Below are positions 35,107 to 43,966 of a stretch of 64,000 bases of DNA, piece by piece (the stretch's first letter is position 1; each line of letters opens with the position of its first letter). The position numbers were made by a program, and so were the translations under genes. The notes beneath the pieces are model-generated. The model was not told the DNA's origin and made no database searches. It saw only the letters and a program-made list of their open reading frames with translations. This stretch comes from Furfurilactobacillus milii (GTDB taxonomy: Bacteria; Bacillota; Bacilli; Lactobacillales; Lactobacillaceae), in contig NZ_WEZQ01000001.1 of NCBI RefSeq assembly GCF_009864005.1, positions 186,001 through 250,000 of the forward strand. The letters run 5' to 3'.

Positions 35107-35136
35107 AAACGGTCAGTTTGACAGGATAAATGGTCA
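35107..35136. promoter_or_regulatory. LytTR-type operator: 9-12-9 direct repeats
   Basis: On the minus strand TGACCATTT (35128-35136) is followed by 12 bases and then TGACCGTTT (35107-35115). Tandem 9-base repeats with 12-base spacing, one face every two helical turns, are characteristic of LytTR regulators. The element overlaps a plus-strand promoter (TTGACA 35118-35123, TTTTAT 35141-35146) facing the 96-residue gene at 35230. Confidence 0.65.
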
Positions 35137-35229
35137 TTAATTTTATGTTAACCGTTTGGATTTTCAAGCAAAATCAAAGAAAGATTAGCAGCATGTCTGT
35201 TAGACTGGACAACAGGAAGGGTGAATAGA

Positions 35230-35520
35230 ATGACTCCACAAAAATTGTTGCGGCACGTTAATCGCATCACCGATTCGGGAAAGAAAAAGCTACTTGTTGT
35301 GATTAATCCATTGCGCGTGTATGAATTTGGTTTAAGCACACAACCATATGTTGAGGACAACATCGAGTGGTTCACTGGGGATATGCGGCGCGTTGTTAAA
35401 GTTTTATCAGATCATGATATTCCGTCAGATTTTTTGGAACAGCGTGATGGTAAAATTGACGAACCGCACCAGGTGTACAGTTATCAACTGGATGAAATTA
35501 AGCGACGACAGATGAAGTAA
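35230..35520 (+). CDS. Hypothetical protein, 96 aa, divergent to the LytTR operon
   Basis: This soluble 96-residue protein starts at the ATG at 35230; a GTG three codons earlier is in frame, and GAAGGG fits the ATG. I recognise no family. It contains KKKLLVVINPLRVYEFG and a C-terminal half rich in acidic and basic residues. Its promoter region overlaps the LytTR repeats, so the LytTR system may control it. A terminator follows. Confidence 0.6.
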   Translation: MTPQKLLRHVNRITDSGKKKLLVVINPLRVYEFGLSTQPYVEDNIEWFTGDMRRVVKVLSDHDIPSDFLEQRDGKIDEPHQVYSYQLDEIKRRQMK

Positions 35521-35566
35521 ACTAGGAACTGTAGTGCGCGAATGTTTTTAGAAAATCGATAAGTGT

Positions 35567-35616
35567 AAAACGCAGAATTCCGATTTATTTCAAAATCAGA
35601 ATTCTGCGTTTTCTTT
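35567..35616. terminator. Terminator after the 96-aa gene
   Basis: Perfect 14-base arms, AAAACGCAGAATTC (35567-35580) and GAATTCTGCGTTTT (35599-35612), are followed by a T-rich tail. It closes the small gene and could act in both directions. Confidence 0.85.
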
Positions 35617-35792
35617 TTAGCGACTTGTTGTGAATGAAAAAAGTATAGTAGTTGCGAAAGTGAAATCATCACGACCGCAATAAGAGCCATAGATTCGATA
35701 CAAATTTGATTACGGTTCCCAAAAAGCGGAGTAATTTCAATAGTCAAGAAGGGCCTAAGCTGGTACGCCTCAACTGAAGGAAGTGCGTTAAG

Positions 35793-36118
35793 ATGCAAGT
35801 GGTATTTGACAAGGCGAGGCGGGTTGCAAGTCTTTTTTCAAGAAGTTCAGAGGCCAGCAACATCAGATACAAACTGAAATTTTAGATGCCATTGATGAAC
35901 AGATCAATCTCGGTATGAGCAAAACTAAAATTGCCGCTCATGAGCGAATTAACGGGCATTCCATTCATGAGTTTCGTTTAAATCTGGGTACGATTGGTTC
36001 GGTTCAGGTGGCCTTTTATGTTAACAACTAATTAGCAACCGTGCTATTCATATCGACCGATTTACAAAAACGAACATTCACTGATGAATTGGAACGATTT
36101 TTGAAGGAGCGAGGATGA
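35793..36118 (+). pseudogene. Decayed RelE/HigB-like toxin gene (frameshift plus nonsense)
   Basis: Reading from the ATG at 35793, the frame breaks at a run of six T (35833-35838). One extra T would continue into LFFKKFRGQQHQIQTEILDA. That frame runs through HSIHEFRLNLGTIGSVQVAF and meets TAA at 36029. It then continues as LATVLFISTDLQKRTFTDEL and ends at 36116-36118. The order of features (helical start, EFRLNLG, VAFYV, then FISTDLQKRT) resembles RelE/HigB toxins. Two lesions point to a true pseudogene. The last codons overlap the start of the next gene, as in toxin-antitoxin pairs. The toxin assignment is tentative. Confidence 0.55.
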
Positions 36119-36396
36119 TGCGTTTAATTCCAGTTAAACAGGCTGAAAACATCCTGGAACAGGTGTGCAAACCTGGCAAAAATGTCGCAATTGTGTTGTT
36201 AACGCGTAAAAAAGATCACTCATTAAAGATTGAACGGTCGAAACATCTACTGACTGTGACCGAACAGGGATATCGAAATGAAACGAAACGCGTCCCACTT
36301 GATAATCATGAAGACAAGGTGATATTACGACAGGCCTTTAAACGTGAATTTCCTAGAAGTCATGAGGTATACATAAATAGTCATTGGCACGATTAA
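36118..36396 (+). CDS. Hypothetical protein, 92 aa, overlapping the toxin-like pseudogene
   Basis: The reading begins ATGATG at 36115/36118. AAGGAG is eight bases before the second ATG, which is chosen. The 92-residue product is basic and soluble, with a mid-section KNVAIVLLTRKKDHSLKIER and a charged C-terminus. No helix-turn-helix is evident. It overlaps the end of the decayed gene, so it may be the surviving partner (antitoxin-like) of that pair. I do not recognise its family. Confidence 0.5.
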   Translation: MRLIPVKQAENILEQVCKPGKNVAIVLLTRKKDHSLKIERSKHLLTVTEQGYRNETKRVPLDNHEDKVILRQAFKREFPRSHEVYINSHWHD

Positions 36397-36439
36397 AAAA
36401 TCTTTTACACATTCTGATTGATTGTGTAAAAGATTTTTT
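36395..36439. terminator. Strong bidirectional terminator
   Basis: AAAAAATCTTTTACACA (36395-36411) and TGTGTAAAAGATTTTTT (36423-36439) are perfect 17-base arms. It closes the 92-residue gene and faces the convergent DeoR gene. Confidence 0.88.
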
Positions 36440-36613
36440 AGAGACGCTCTTTAAAATTTGCGAGCCTTTAGCTAGGAGAATCGGAAGAAAGGGCGACATT
36501 TTAAAGTGAAAACATTTTATAAATGCTTTATCAAAAAGGTTTTGATATTTTAAAACTAAGACCAGTAGTGCTTTTTAAATGAGTTACTAACCGAAGCTAT
36601 TGGTATATATACA

Positions 36614-37369
36614 TCAGGGCACTTGAATAACTTCAATGCCTTTTTTTTTGAATTGATAAAGAATTTTGTCTGGAACGAATGTGTCGGTTATAAGAAGGTC
36701 AATGTCAGTTATGTTGGCAATCGTAAAATTTGAAAAAACACCGAATTTTGTGTGATCTGCAAGTAACATGAGTTTACGTGAATTTTTCACGATGTTTCGA
36801 TTTACTGTCGCTTCTTCTATTGACGGTGTTGAAATTCCTTGATCGAGGCTGATGCCGGCACAACCGATAATCCCCCAATCAGATCTCATACTCAGAAAAG
36901 TGTGGTTGGCAATATCGCCACTCATAATGCCAAACTTTGATGCGTTTCCACCGGATAAAATTAGGGTTCCGTTAACATCATCAGTTAAATGTTTGACCGC
37001 ACCTCCATTATTAGTAACAACAAAAGTCTTTTTTTGTAGAACTTGCGGCACGCTATACATGGCGGTTGTGCTTGAGTTAACAAAGACGATGTCGTTGTCG
37101 TGAATTAGCTTTGCGGCTTCCAAACCTAAATGGGATTTAATTTTTTCTCTTTCGTTAGGACCAACAACTTCTCGAGAAGTCAGACGAATGATTCCCATCT
37201 TTTGACTGACTTCACTCCTGGTGGATAAAACATTGCAATCACGCCGGACAGTCATTTCCGAAACACCGAGATTCTGGCTCAGTTCTGTTATTGACATCGT
37301 ATTGTGCTTCTTAAGAAGCTGAAGAATTTCTTTACGGCGTTCTGTTATGTTTTTGTAAGAATTCCGCAT
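36614..37369 (-). CDS. DeoR-family regulator of the ascorbate operon (UlaR-like)
   Basis: The 251-residue regulator has an N-terminal DeoR helix-turn-helix (SITELSQNLGVSEMTVRRD, about residues 26-44) and a C-terminal sugar-phosphate sensor fold with VFVNSSTTAMYSVP, LILSGGNASK and LLADHTKFG. It is divergent to the ula genes across 229 bases, where a cre site also lies. By position it should repress or activate L-ascorbate use in response to a phosphorylated intermediate. Confidence 0.83.
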   Translation of the reverse strand: MRNSYKNITERRKEILQLLKKHNTMSITELSQNLGVSEMTVRRDCNVLSTRSEVSQKMGIIRLTSREVVGPNEREKIKSHLGLEAAKLIHDNDIVFVNSSTTAMYSVPQVLQKKTFVVTNNGGAVKHLTDDVNGTLILSGGNASKFGIMSGDIANHTFLSMRSDWGIIGCAGISLDQGISTPSIEEATVNRNIVKNSRKLMLLADHTKFGVFSNFTIANITDIDLLITDTFVPDKILYQFKKKGIEVIQVP

Positions 37370-37550
37370 GATTACAATCTCCCAATTATTTTATTAACTT
37401 TCATAATGTTATTTTAACAAATAAAAGTCTACTTTTAACTAATATCAGGCTGTAATTTTACATAAAGCACCTAAAAAAAGTTTAAAATCAACACATTTAT
37501 TGAAAATTATCATATGGGACTATTGAATTAACATTTCAAAGAAGCAATAA

Positions 37551-37564
37551 TGAAAGCGCAAACA
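37551..37564 (+). promoter_or_regulatory. cre site upstream of ulaG
   Basis: TGAAAGCGCAAACA matches the cre consensus TGWAANCGNTNWCA at 13 of 14 positions and lies 35 bases before the ulaG start. Repression by CcpA in the presence of glucose is expected for an ascorbate operon. Confidence 0.65.
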
Positions 37565-37598
37565 AGATGATAACAACAATGTTTAGGAGGATTTAATT

Positions 37599-38672
37599 AT
37601 GGCATCACCAGAAAATATTAAGGATGTTACACCAGAAATTTTTGCAAAAAATAACTTTCCGGAATGGGGACACTATCTTAATGAGGAAATCGCCAATTAT
37701 GATGTACCGGCTGATAGCTTTCGTTTGTGGTGGACTGGCTGTATGGGATTTTGGCTAAAGAGTCATGAAGGAACAAATATTATTGTTGATGTATGGAATG
37801 GCACCGGTAAACATAGTCATGGCGATGGCAAAATGCGTAAGGGACACCAAATGATGCGTATGGCAGGTGTTGAGGCACAACAACCTAATTTGCGTAATCG
37901 CCCGTATGTTATTGATCCGTTTTCCTTTAAAGATATTGATGCCCTTTGTGTAACTCACACACACCATGATCATTTAGATATCTATACAGCGGCTTGTGTA
38001 AATAAAAACTGCCCCAAAGCCAAATTCATCGGACCACAAGGTGTTGTGGATGAATGGATTCAATGGGGAATTCCAAAGGAAAAAACAATCGTCGTTAAGC
38101 CTGGTGATGAAATTAGTGTTGGTGCAGTTAAAGTGAAAGCACTTGAGTCATTTGATCGAACAGAGCTTGTCACCGAAGATGATCCAAATGTTGTTCTTAA
38201 AGGCACAATGCCACGCAATATGTCAGAAGTTTCCGTTAATTATTTGTTTAAAACCTCTGGAGGAAATTTGTATGATGCTGGTGATTCGCATTTTTCCAAC
38301 ACCTTTGTGAAGCATGGTAATGAAAATAAAATCGATGTGGCATTATGTGCATACGGGGAAAACCCTCGTGGAATTACAGATAAGTTAGATGATTCGCAAG
38401 TTCTACGAATGTCAGAGGATTTACGAACCAATGTTGTTATTCCAATGCACTGGGATATCTGGAGCAATTTCTTCACAGATCCTAAGGACATTATTGCCTT
38501 ATGGGAGCGTAAGAAGTATCGCCTACATTATGACTTTAAACCCTTTATTCTTCAAGTTGGCGGCGGATTTAGTTATCCACAAAATAAAGATGATTTCGAA
38601 TACATGTATGATCGTGGTTTTCATGATGCATTCAAACACGATCCAGATCTACCATTCCCAGAACTGCTTTAG
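37599..38672 (+). CDS. ulaG: L-ascorbate-6-phosphate lactonase
   Basis: This 357-residue metallo-beta-lactamase-fold lactonase opens L-ascorbate 6-phosphate to 3-keto-L-gulonate 6-phosphate. The metal motif HTHHDHLD lies near residue 120, with further ligands in DAGDSHFSN and IPMHWDIW. The length matches UlaG. A TAGGAGG site precedes the ATG. It is the first gene of the ula operon, followed by the PTS components. Confidence 0.95.
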   Translation: MASPENIKDVTPEIFAKNNFPEWGHYLNEEIANYDVPADSFRLWWTGCMGFWLKSHEGTNIIVDVWNGTGKHSHGDGKMRKGHQMMRMAGVEAQQPNLRNRPYVIDPFSFKDIDALCVTHTHHDHLDIYTAACVNKNCPKAKFIGPQGVVDEWIQWGIPKEKTIVVKPGDEISVGAVKVKALESFDRTELVTEDDPNVVLKGTMPRNMSEVSVNYLFKTSGGNLYDAGDSHFSNTFVKHGNENKIDVALCAYGENPRGITDKLDDSQVLRMSEDLRTNVVIPMHWDIWSNFFTDPKDIIALWERKKYRLHYDFKPFILQVGGGFSYPQNKDDFEYMYDRGFHDAFKHDPDLPFPELL

Positions 38673-38719
38673 TCAATAATCTGATTCGATACTGTTGGTT
38701 GGGAAGGAAGGATTGACTG

Positions 38720-39178
38720 ATGTTACGCTACTTTCTAGAAAATGATTTAGTTAATATTACGAATAAGCATCCAAACAATTGGGAGGATGCGATTCGTGTT
38801 AGCGGAGAAGTTTTAAAAAACAACGGACTTATTAATGACGTATATATCGAACAAGTTATTTCAGATGTTAAGCAGTATGGACCGTACATTGTGATTGTAC
38901 CAGGTGTCGCTATGCCACATTCTTCTGCTCAGAACAAGGGTGTACTTGGTACTGGAATTGGTTTAACTATTATGCCAGATAAAATTTCTTTTGAAGAGGG
39001 TAATCCAGATAAAGAAGCTAAGCTTTTCTTCATGTTAGCGGCTAAAGATTCAGATACTCATGTGAAAAACATAGCAAGCTTGTCAGACATGTTGATGGAA
39101 GATGAGATGATTGACGACTTAATGACTGTTAAATCAATGGATGACTATAAAAATGTTATGAAGAAACATAATATGTAA
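38720..39178 (+). CDS. ulaC: PTS EIIA component, ascorbate-type
   Basis: The 152-residue phosphocarrier has the phospho-histidine in VPGVAMPHSSAQNKGV (near residue 74). It accepts phosphate from HPr and passes it to EIIB. It sits between the lactonase and EIIC genes, with the ribosome site GGAAGGA. Confidence 0.9.
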   Translation: MLRYFLENDLVNITNKHPNNWEDAIRVSGEVLKNNGLINDVYIEQVISDVKQYGPYIVIVPGVAMPHSSAQNKGVLGTGIGLTIMPDKISFEEGNPDKEAKLFFMLAAKDSDTHVKNIASLSDMLMEDEMIDDLMTVKSMDDYKNVMKKHNM

Positions 39179-39210
39179 GCACCTCAAATGAAAAAATGGG
39201 TGAGTAAACT

Positions 39211-40701
39211 ATGAATGCTGTATTGAATGTTTTAATGGCCATTTGGGAGTATTTTGCGACCAATATTCTGGAACAGCCTGCGTTTATGATTGGGTTTATC
39301 GTACTGATTGGATATGTTCTAGAAAAGAAAAAATGGTATGAAGTGTTGTCAGGCTTCCTAAAGGCTACAATTGGCTACTTTATACTATCGGCAGGTTCAG
39401 CAGGGTTAGTCAATTCGTTCAGGCCGATTTTAGTAGGACTGAAAGCGCGTTTTCACTTGGCCGCTATGGTCACTGATCCCTATTTTGGGCAAAACGCTGT
39501 CACTGTCGGCATTATGAAACAGTTTGGTAGGTCTTTTGCCGACACCATGTTACTGCTGCTTTTAGCGTATATCATCAACATTTTGCTCGTTCGTTTCCAA
39601 AAGATTACTAAAATGAGAGCTGTCTTTACTACTGGGAATGTGCAAGTACAACAGGCTGCAACTGCCTTTTGGATCTTTCTGTTCTGTTTTCCCCACTTGG
39701 GTCGTTTGCCGATTCTGGCTATTATGAGTGTCGTTTTGGGGTTGTATTGGGCTGTCGGATCCAACTTAACTGTTGGAATCACACAGGAGTTGACTGACGG
39801 TGCTGGTTTTGGTATTGCGCATCAACAAATGTTTGGTATTTTTATTTTTGCTAAATGGGCTGAATGGATGGAAAAGCGTGCCAAGAGAAAAGGGAAAAAG
39901 GAAACTAAACGACTAGAAGACATTGAATTGCCAGGATGGTTGTCCATCTTCAATGACAACATGGTGTCAACTGCTGTACTAATGATCTTTTTCTTCGGGA
40001 TAATTCTAATTATTCTTGGGACTCCTTATCTAACGAAGGCCGGATTTATGAAACCTGGTCAAAGTTTCATCTTTTATATTTTGCAAACGTCAATGATGTT
40101 TGCCGTCTACCTAGCAATATTGCAATTGGGTGTACGAACTTTCGTTAATGAATTGACTGAATCGTTTACAGGAATTTCTGATCGTTGGTTACCTGGTTCT
40201 GTTCCTGGTATCGATGTTGCGGCTACTTTAGGATTTGGTTCCCCTAATGCAGCAACTATTGGTTTTATGTTTGGAGCTTTGGGGCAATTCTTAATGATTA
40301 TTCTTTTAATCGTCTTCCATTCACCGACAATTGTTATCGCTGGTTTTATCCCACTATTCTTTGATAATGCTGCAATTGGCGTCTTTGCCAATAATCGCGG
40401 CGGCTACAAGTACGCAATGATTGCACCGTTTATATGTGGGTTAATTCAAGTTTCAGGATCAGCGTTTATCGCAACTTGGATTGGTATGGCACAGTACGGA
40501 GGCTATATTGGAATGTTTGATTGGGCAACAGTATGGCCACTGGCGACCGTAATTATGAAGTATCTTGGGTACATTGGAATTGCTGTTGTTATTATTATTT
40601 TTCTTGCTATTCCACAGTTGGAGTACCGTAGCGATCCCAAAGGTTATTTCTTAATTGTTAAAGATTATGATGCATGGAAAAGAATGCATAACAAAGCATA
40701 G
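39211..40701 (+). CDS. ulaA: PTS EIIC component, L-ascorbate-specific (UlaA/SgaT)
   Basis: The 496-residue membrane permease of the SgaT/UlaA family imports and phosphorylates L-ascorbate with EIIA and EIIB. It has about eleven hydrophobic segments and the conserved stretches FILSAGSAGLVNSFRPI, GAGFGIAHQQMFGIF and PGIDVAATLGFGSPNAATIG. A cytoplasmic basic loop (EKRAKRKGKKETKRLED) divides it. It lies in order IIA-IIC-IIB, which differs from the E. coli order IIC-IIB-IIA. Confidence 0.93.
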   Translation: MNAVLNVLMAIWEYFATNILEQPAFMIGFIVLIGYVLEKKKWYEVLSGFLKATIGYFILSAGSAGLVNSFRPILVGLKARFHLAAMVTDPYFGQNAVTVGIMKQFGRSFADTMLLLLLAYIINILLVRFQKITKMRAVFTTGNVQVQQAATAFWIFLFCFPHLGRLPILAIMSVVLGLYWAVGSNLTVGITQELTDGAGFGIAHQQMFGIFIFAKWAEWMEKRAKRKGKKETKRLEDIELPGWLSIFNDNMVSTAVLMIFFFGIILIILGTPYLTKAGFMKPGQSFIFYILQTSMMFAVYLAILQLGVRTFVNELTESFTGISDRWLPGSVPGIDVAATLGFGSPNAATIGFMFGALGQFLMIILLIVFHSPTIVIAGFIPLFFDNAAIGVFANNRGGYKYAMIAPFICGLIQVSGSAFIATWIGMAQYGGYIGMFDWATVWPLATVIMKYLGYIGIAVVIIIFLAIPQLEYRSDPKGYFLIVKDYDAWKRMHNKA

Positions 40702-40744
40702 ATTGCGTAATTTTTATTTAATGAATTTATAGGAGGAACTACTT

Positions 40745-41047
40745 ATGAAAGTTTTGTCTGCGTGTGCGAATGGTTCTGGTACGAGCCTAATGTTGTTGAG
40801 AACGGCAACGAAAGCCTTAAAAGAGATGGGATATGAGGTTACACAGGCTGACCATACGTCCGTTTCGGAGGCTAAGGGAACAGCCAGAAACTACGATGTC
40901 GTGTTCACATCATTACCATTTATAAAGATGTTCAAAGAAGTTGAAGATCGTGGTGGCACTGTTATTGGCATTAAAAATGTAATGTCCAAACAGGAAGTTG
41001 AGGACGCAGTTAAAGACTCCACTTTGGCAGAGAAGTTTAGTAAATGA
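40745..41047 (+). CDS. ulaB: PTS EIIB component, ascorbate-type
   Basis: This 100-residue protein has the phospho-cysteine near the N-terminus in LSACANGSGTSLML (Cys7 region). It transfers phosphate to ascorbate bound by EIIC. A perfect TAGGAGG site lies upstream, and the next gene starts 28 bases later. Confidence 0.92.
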   Translation: MKVLSACANGSGTSLMLLRTATKALKEMGYEVTQADHTSVSEAKGTARNYDVVFTSLPFIKMFKEVEDRGGTVIGIKNVMSKQEVEDAVKDSTLAEKFSK

Positions 41048-41075
41048 TGATTGTTGCTAGCAAGGAGAAAAGAAA

Positions 41076-41714
41076 ATGAATAAACCGATGTTGCAAGTAG
41101 CACTTGATACAGATACGACAGCTCAGGCATTAACTGTTGCACGGAAAGTAGCCGATGTTGTCGATGTTGTTGAAGCGGGAACCTTGTTGATTTATCAAGA
41201 AGGCATGAGTGCCGTAAGTGATCTTCGGGCCATTGCACCAGATAAAATTATTTTAGCTGATGCCAAAGTAGCTGATGCTGGTGGTCATGTCGGAAAAGTT
41301 GCAAAAAATGCAGGTGCAGATTGGATGACCTGTATTAATGCAGCAACTGTGCAGACGATGGCACAGGCGCAAAATGAAATTGAGGTTCAAGTGGAGTTAT
41401 ACGAAGGCTGGGATGATAAAAAGCGAGCACAGGCGTGGTTGGATAATGACATTGATCAGGTTGTTTATCATCAAAGTCGTGATGCTAAGGCTGCCGGTCA
41501 GGTGTGGGGAGAAAAAGATTTGGCTTCAGTAAAATCTCTGATTGATATGGGCTTTAAAGTCTCTGTGACTGGTGGTGTAGAACCGGAAGTCTTAAAGCTG
41601 TTTAAGGGAGTGCCGGTCTATACATTTATTGCTGGTCGTGCAATTCATGGAGCAGATGATCCACATGCAGCTGCACTGGAATTTAAAAAGGAAATTGATC
41701 GCATTTGGGCTTAA
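41076..41714 (+). CDS. ulaD: 3-keto-L-gulonate-6-phosphate decarboxylase
   Basis: The 212-residue member of the orotidine-5-phosphate decarboxylase suprafamily converts 3-keto-L-gulonate 6-phosphate to L-xylulose 5-phosphate and CO2. The metal and active-site motif is LADAKVADAGGHV (about residues 62-74), and further residues are in VVYHQSRDA and VTGGVEPEVL. AAGGAG precedes the ATG. A hairpin terminator follows 84 bases after the stop, so the last two ula genes may be expressed at a lower level. Confidence 0.94.
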   Translation: MNKPMLQVALDTDTTAQALTVARKVADVVDVVEAGTLLIYQEGMSAVSDLRAIAPDKIILADAKVADAGGHVGKVAKNAGADWMTCINAATVQTMAQAQNEIEVQVELYEGWDDKKRAQAWLDNDIDQVVYHQSRDAKAAGQVWGEKDLASVKSLIDMGFKVSVTGGVEPEVLKLFKGVPVYTFIAGRAIHGADDPHAAALEFKKEIDRIWA

Positions 41715-41797
41715 CATAATGGCTAAATCTTAAATGCAGGATTACGCTAGGCAAATCAGTCTGTGTTTGTGTGCTAGATATTCCTAGGGTAGACACA

Positions 41798-41841
41798 AAA
41801 GACGTAATCTCATGTAAAAATATGGGACTACGTCTTTATTT
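41798..41841 (+). terminator. Internal terminator between ulaD and ulaE
   Basis: AAAGACGTA (41798-41806) and TACGTCTTT (41829-41837) extend inward through CTCAT/ATGGG pairs. TATTTT follows. It splits the ula cluster into ulaGCABD and ulaEF transcription units, or gives partial readthrough. Confidence 0.75.
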
Positions 41842-41882
41842 TACAAATAAACGTTAATTCTAAAGAAAATTATCATAAAAAA

Positions 41883-41895
41883 CATAACGGTTATG
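41883..41895. promoter_or_regulatory. Palindrome upstream of ulaE
   Basis: CATAAC and GTTATG flank a single G, giving a perfect 6-1-6 palindrome 21 bases before the ulaE start codon. It may be an operator for the ula regulator. No equally good copy was found before ulaG. Confidence 0.3.
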
Positions 41896-41916
41896 CATGA
41901 AAGAGAGGCATAAAAC

Positions 41917-42789
41917 GTGACAACTAATGCTTTAGGAATTTATGAAAAAGCATTGCCCCAGAATATGTCGTGGGAAGACAAGTTCAAATTGGTTCACAAT
42001 TTAGGTTATAACTTTTTGGAGTTTTCAATTGATGAAAGCAACGAACGGTTATCACGGTTAGATTGGTCAAAACAAGAACGGGCCGAGTTTCGACAGGCAA
42101 TGTGGGCAACAAATAGTCGGATCAACACGTTGATGTTATCTGGTCATCGACGATATCCATTGGGATCAAGAGATCCCAATGTTCGAAGAAAGTCATTGGA
42201 AATCATGCAAAAAGCAATCGATTTGGCGGTGGATTTGGGAATAAGCAATATTCAATTAGCCGGCTATGATGTTTTTTATGAGCCTAAAACGCCACAGTCA
42301 CATGAATTTTTTCTGGAGAACCTTCAGAAATGTGTAGATATGGCGGCTAAGAAGCTTGTAATGCTATCAATTGAGACAATGGATGATCCATTCTTAAATT
42401 CTATGCAGAAAATTGCACACGTCAAAACTCAGATAAAGAGTCCGTGGTTGCAAGGTTATCCAGACCTAGGCAATATTTCTGCTTGGCCGGAAAATGATGT
42501 AGTTTACGATTTAGAGAACAATATTGAAGATATTGCGGCGGTTCATTTAAAGGATGCCAAGAGAGTAACGCCAACATTTAAGGGCCAATTTAAGGAAGTG
42601 CCATTTGGTGATGGTGATGTGGATTTTGAAGGGTGTTTAAAGACACTAAAACGATTGGACTACTCTGGCAGTTTTACGGTAGAAATGTGGACAGAGTCAG
42701 CAAGCGACCCAATTAGAGAAGTCCGTAATGCAAAAGCGTTTTTTGATGCACTGTTTGCAAAAGTTGGCATCGAGCAGGAAAAGATTTAA
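41917..42789 (+). CDS. ulaE: L-ribulose-5-phosphate / L-xylulose-5-phosphate 3-epimerase
   Basis: This 290-residue TIM-barrel isomerase converts L-xylulose 5-phosphate to L-ribulose 5-phosphate. Metal-ligand regions are visible: LSIETMDDPF, GYPDLGNISAW, VHLKDAKR and the terminal FTVEMWTE. It starts at GTG with GAGAGG upstream. It follows an internal terminator. Confidence 0.93.
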   Translation: MTTNALGIYEKALPQNMSWEDKFKLVHNLGYNFLEFSIDESNERLSRLDWSKQERAEFRQAMWATNSRINTLMLSGHRRYPLGSRDPNVRRKSLEIMQKAIDLAVDLGISNIQLAGYDVFYEPKTPQSHEFFLENLQKCVDMAAKKLVMLSIETMDDPFLNSMQKIAHVKTQIKSPWLQGYPDLGNISAWPENDVVYDLENNIEDIAAVHLKDAKRVTPTFKGQFKEVPFGDGDVDFEGCLKTLKRLDYSGSFTVEMWTESASDPIREVRNAKAFFDALFAKVGIEQEKI

Positions 42790-42833
42790 GCAAGCAACCA
42801 AGAGTTAAAAGGGTAATTAAAGGGGAATGCAAA

Positions 42834-43571
42834 ATGTTAGAAAAGTTAAAACAGCAAGTCTACGATGCTAACATGCAATTGCCAAAACTAGGATTAGTTA
42901 CGTTTACATGGGGTAATGTGTCGGGCATCGATCGAGATAAGGGGCTGTTTGTGATTAAGCCATCTGGAGTTGATTATGAGAAATTAACACCCGAGGATAT
43001 GGTGGTTGTGAATTTAAAGGGTGAAGTTGTTGAAGGTAAGTTAAATCCGTCAAGTGATACACCTACCCATACGGTTCTGTATAATGCTTTTCCAAATATT
43101 GGTGGCATCGTGCATACTCATTCACCGTGGGCGGTTTCGTTTGCTGCAGCTAAAATGGATATTCCGACGCTTAACACAACTGCGGCAGATACTTTTTATG
43201 ATGATGTTCCGGCAGCGGATGCGTTAACGAAAGATGAAATTGAAGCAGATTATGAGGGCAATACAGGGAACGCAATCGTCCGAACTTTCAAAGAACGCGG
43301 TTTAGATTATGAAGCGGTGCCAGCCGCACTAGTTAGTCAACACGGGCCATTTTCATGGGGTCCGACGCCAGAGAAGGCTGTTTATAATGCAAAAGTACTT
43401 GAAGTTATTGCAGAAGAAGACTATCACACGTTACAACTAACTCGGAGCAACACAGAATTGCCACAGTATCTACTGGATAAGCATTATTACCGCAAACATG
43501 GAAGCAATGCTTATTATGGACAGAATAGTGTGCATTCTGGAGATCACGCAAAACGAGAACAAGCATTGTAA
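42834..43571 (+). CDS. ulaF: L-ribulose-5-phosphate 4-epimerase
   Basis: The 245-residue class II aldolase-type zinc enzyme makes D-xylulose 5-phosphate, which enters the pentose phosphate or phosphoketolase route. Motifs are GNVSGIDRDKGLFVIKPSGV, the zinc histidines in HTHSPWAVSFA and SQHGPFSWG. The ribosome site is AAAGGGG. Homology alone does not separate it from AraD; its place as the last ula gene decides. Confidence 0.93.
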   Translation: MLEKLKQQVYDANMQLPKLGLVTFTWGNVSGIDRDKGLFVIKPSGVDYEKLTPEDMVVVNLKGEVVEGKLNPSSDTPTHTVLYNAFPNIGGIVHTHSPWAVSFAAAKMDIPTLNTTAADTFYDDVPAADALTKDEIEADYEGNTGNAIVRTFKERGLDYEAVPAALVSQHGPFSWGPTPEKAVYNAKVLEVIAEEDYHTLQLTRSNTELPQYLLDKHYYRKHGSNAYYGQNSVHSGDHAKREQAL

Positions 43572-43731
43572 GCAGTTGACATTGAGTTTGTTTGGAAAAA
43601 TGAAATATTAGTGTATGCGAAATTTTTGCAGTTATTGTGGACAATTACGTTTGAGTCCTTGAAAGACTAATTTAATTTTAGTGAAATTTTGATGCCGACT
43701 GCGTATTACAAATAATCGACGTCGCAAATAG

Positions 43732-43777
43732 ATCCTCAACAAATCGGTTTTTGACCGAGATGTTGGGGATTTTTTTC
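43732..43777 (+). terminator. Terminator of the ula cluster
   Basis: ATCCTCAACA (43732-43741) and TGTTGGGGAT (43761-43770), with an inner TCGGT/ACCGA stem, are followed by seven T. The rest of 43572-43966 shows no gene; 43790-43930 is AT-rich, with possible -10 elements for the zinc-ribbon genes. Confidence 0.88.
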
Positions 43778-43966
43778 GAAATCGGAAAATGAATTATTTA
43801 TATTCAACGTAAAAAGGATATACTAGTGTAGCATATATAAAGTGCATTTCATTCTGTTATAAAATGCAAATGTAGTGCTCATTATATGAAACTAACCTAA
43901 AAGTTGCAATCTCGATTTTAAGGCGAGTTTCGATAAATATTATTTATTAAAAAGGGGGGACGGACA

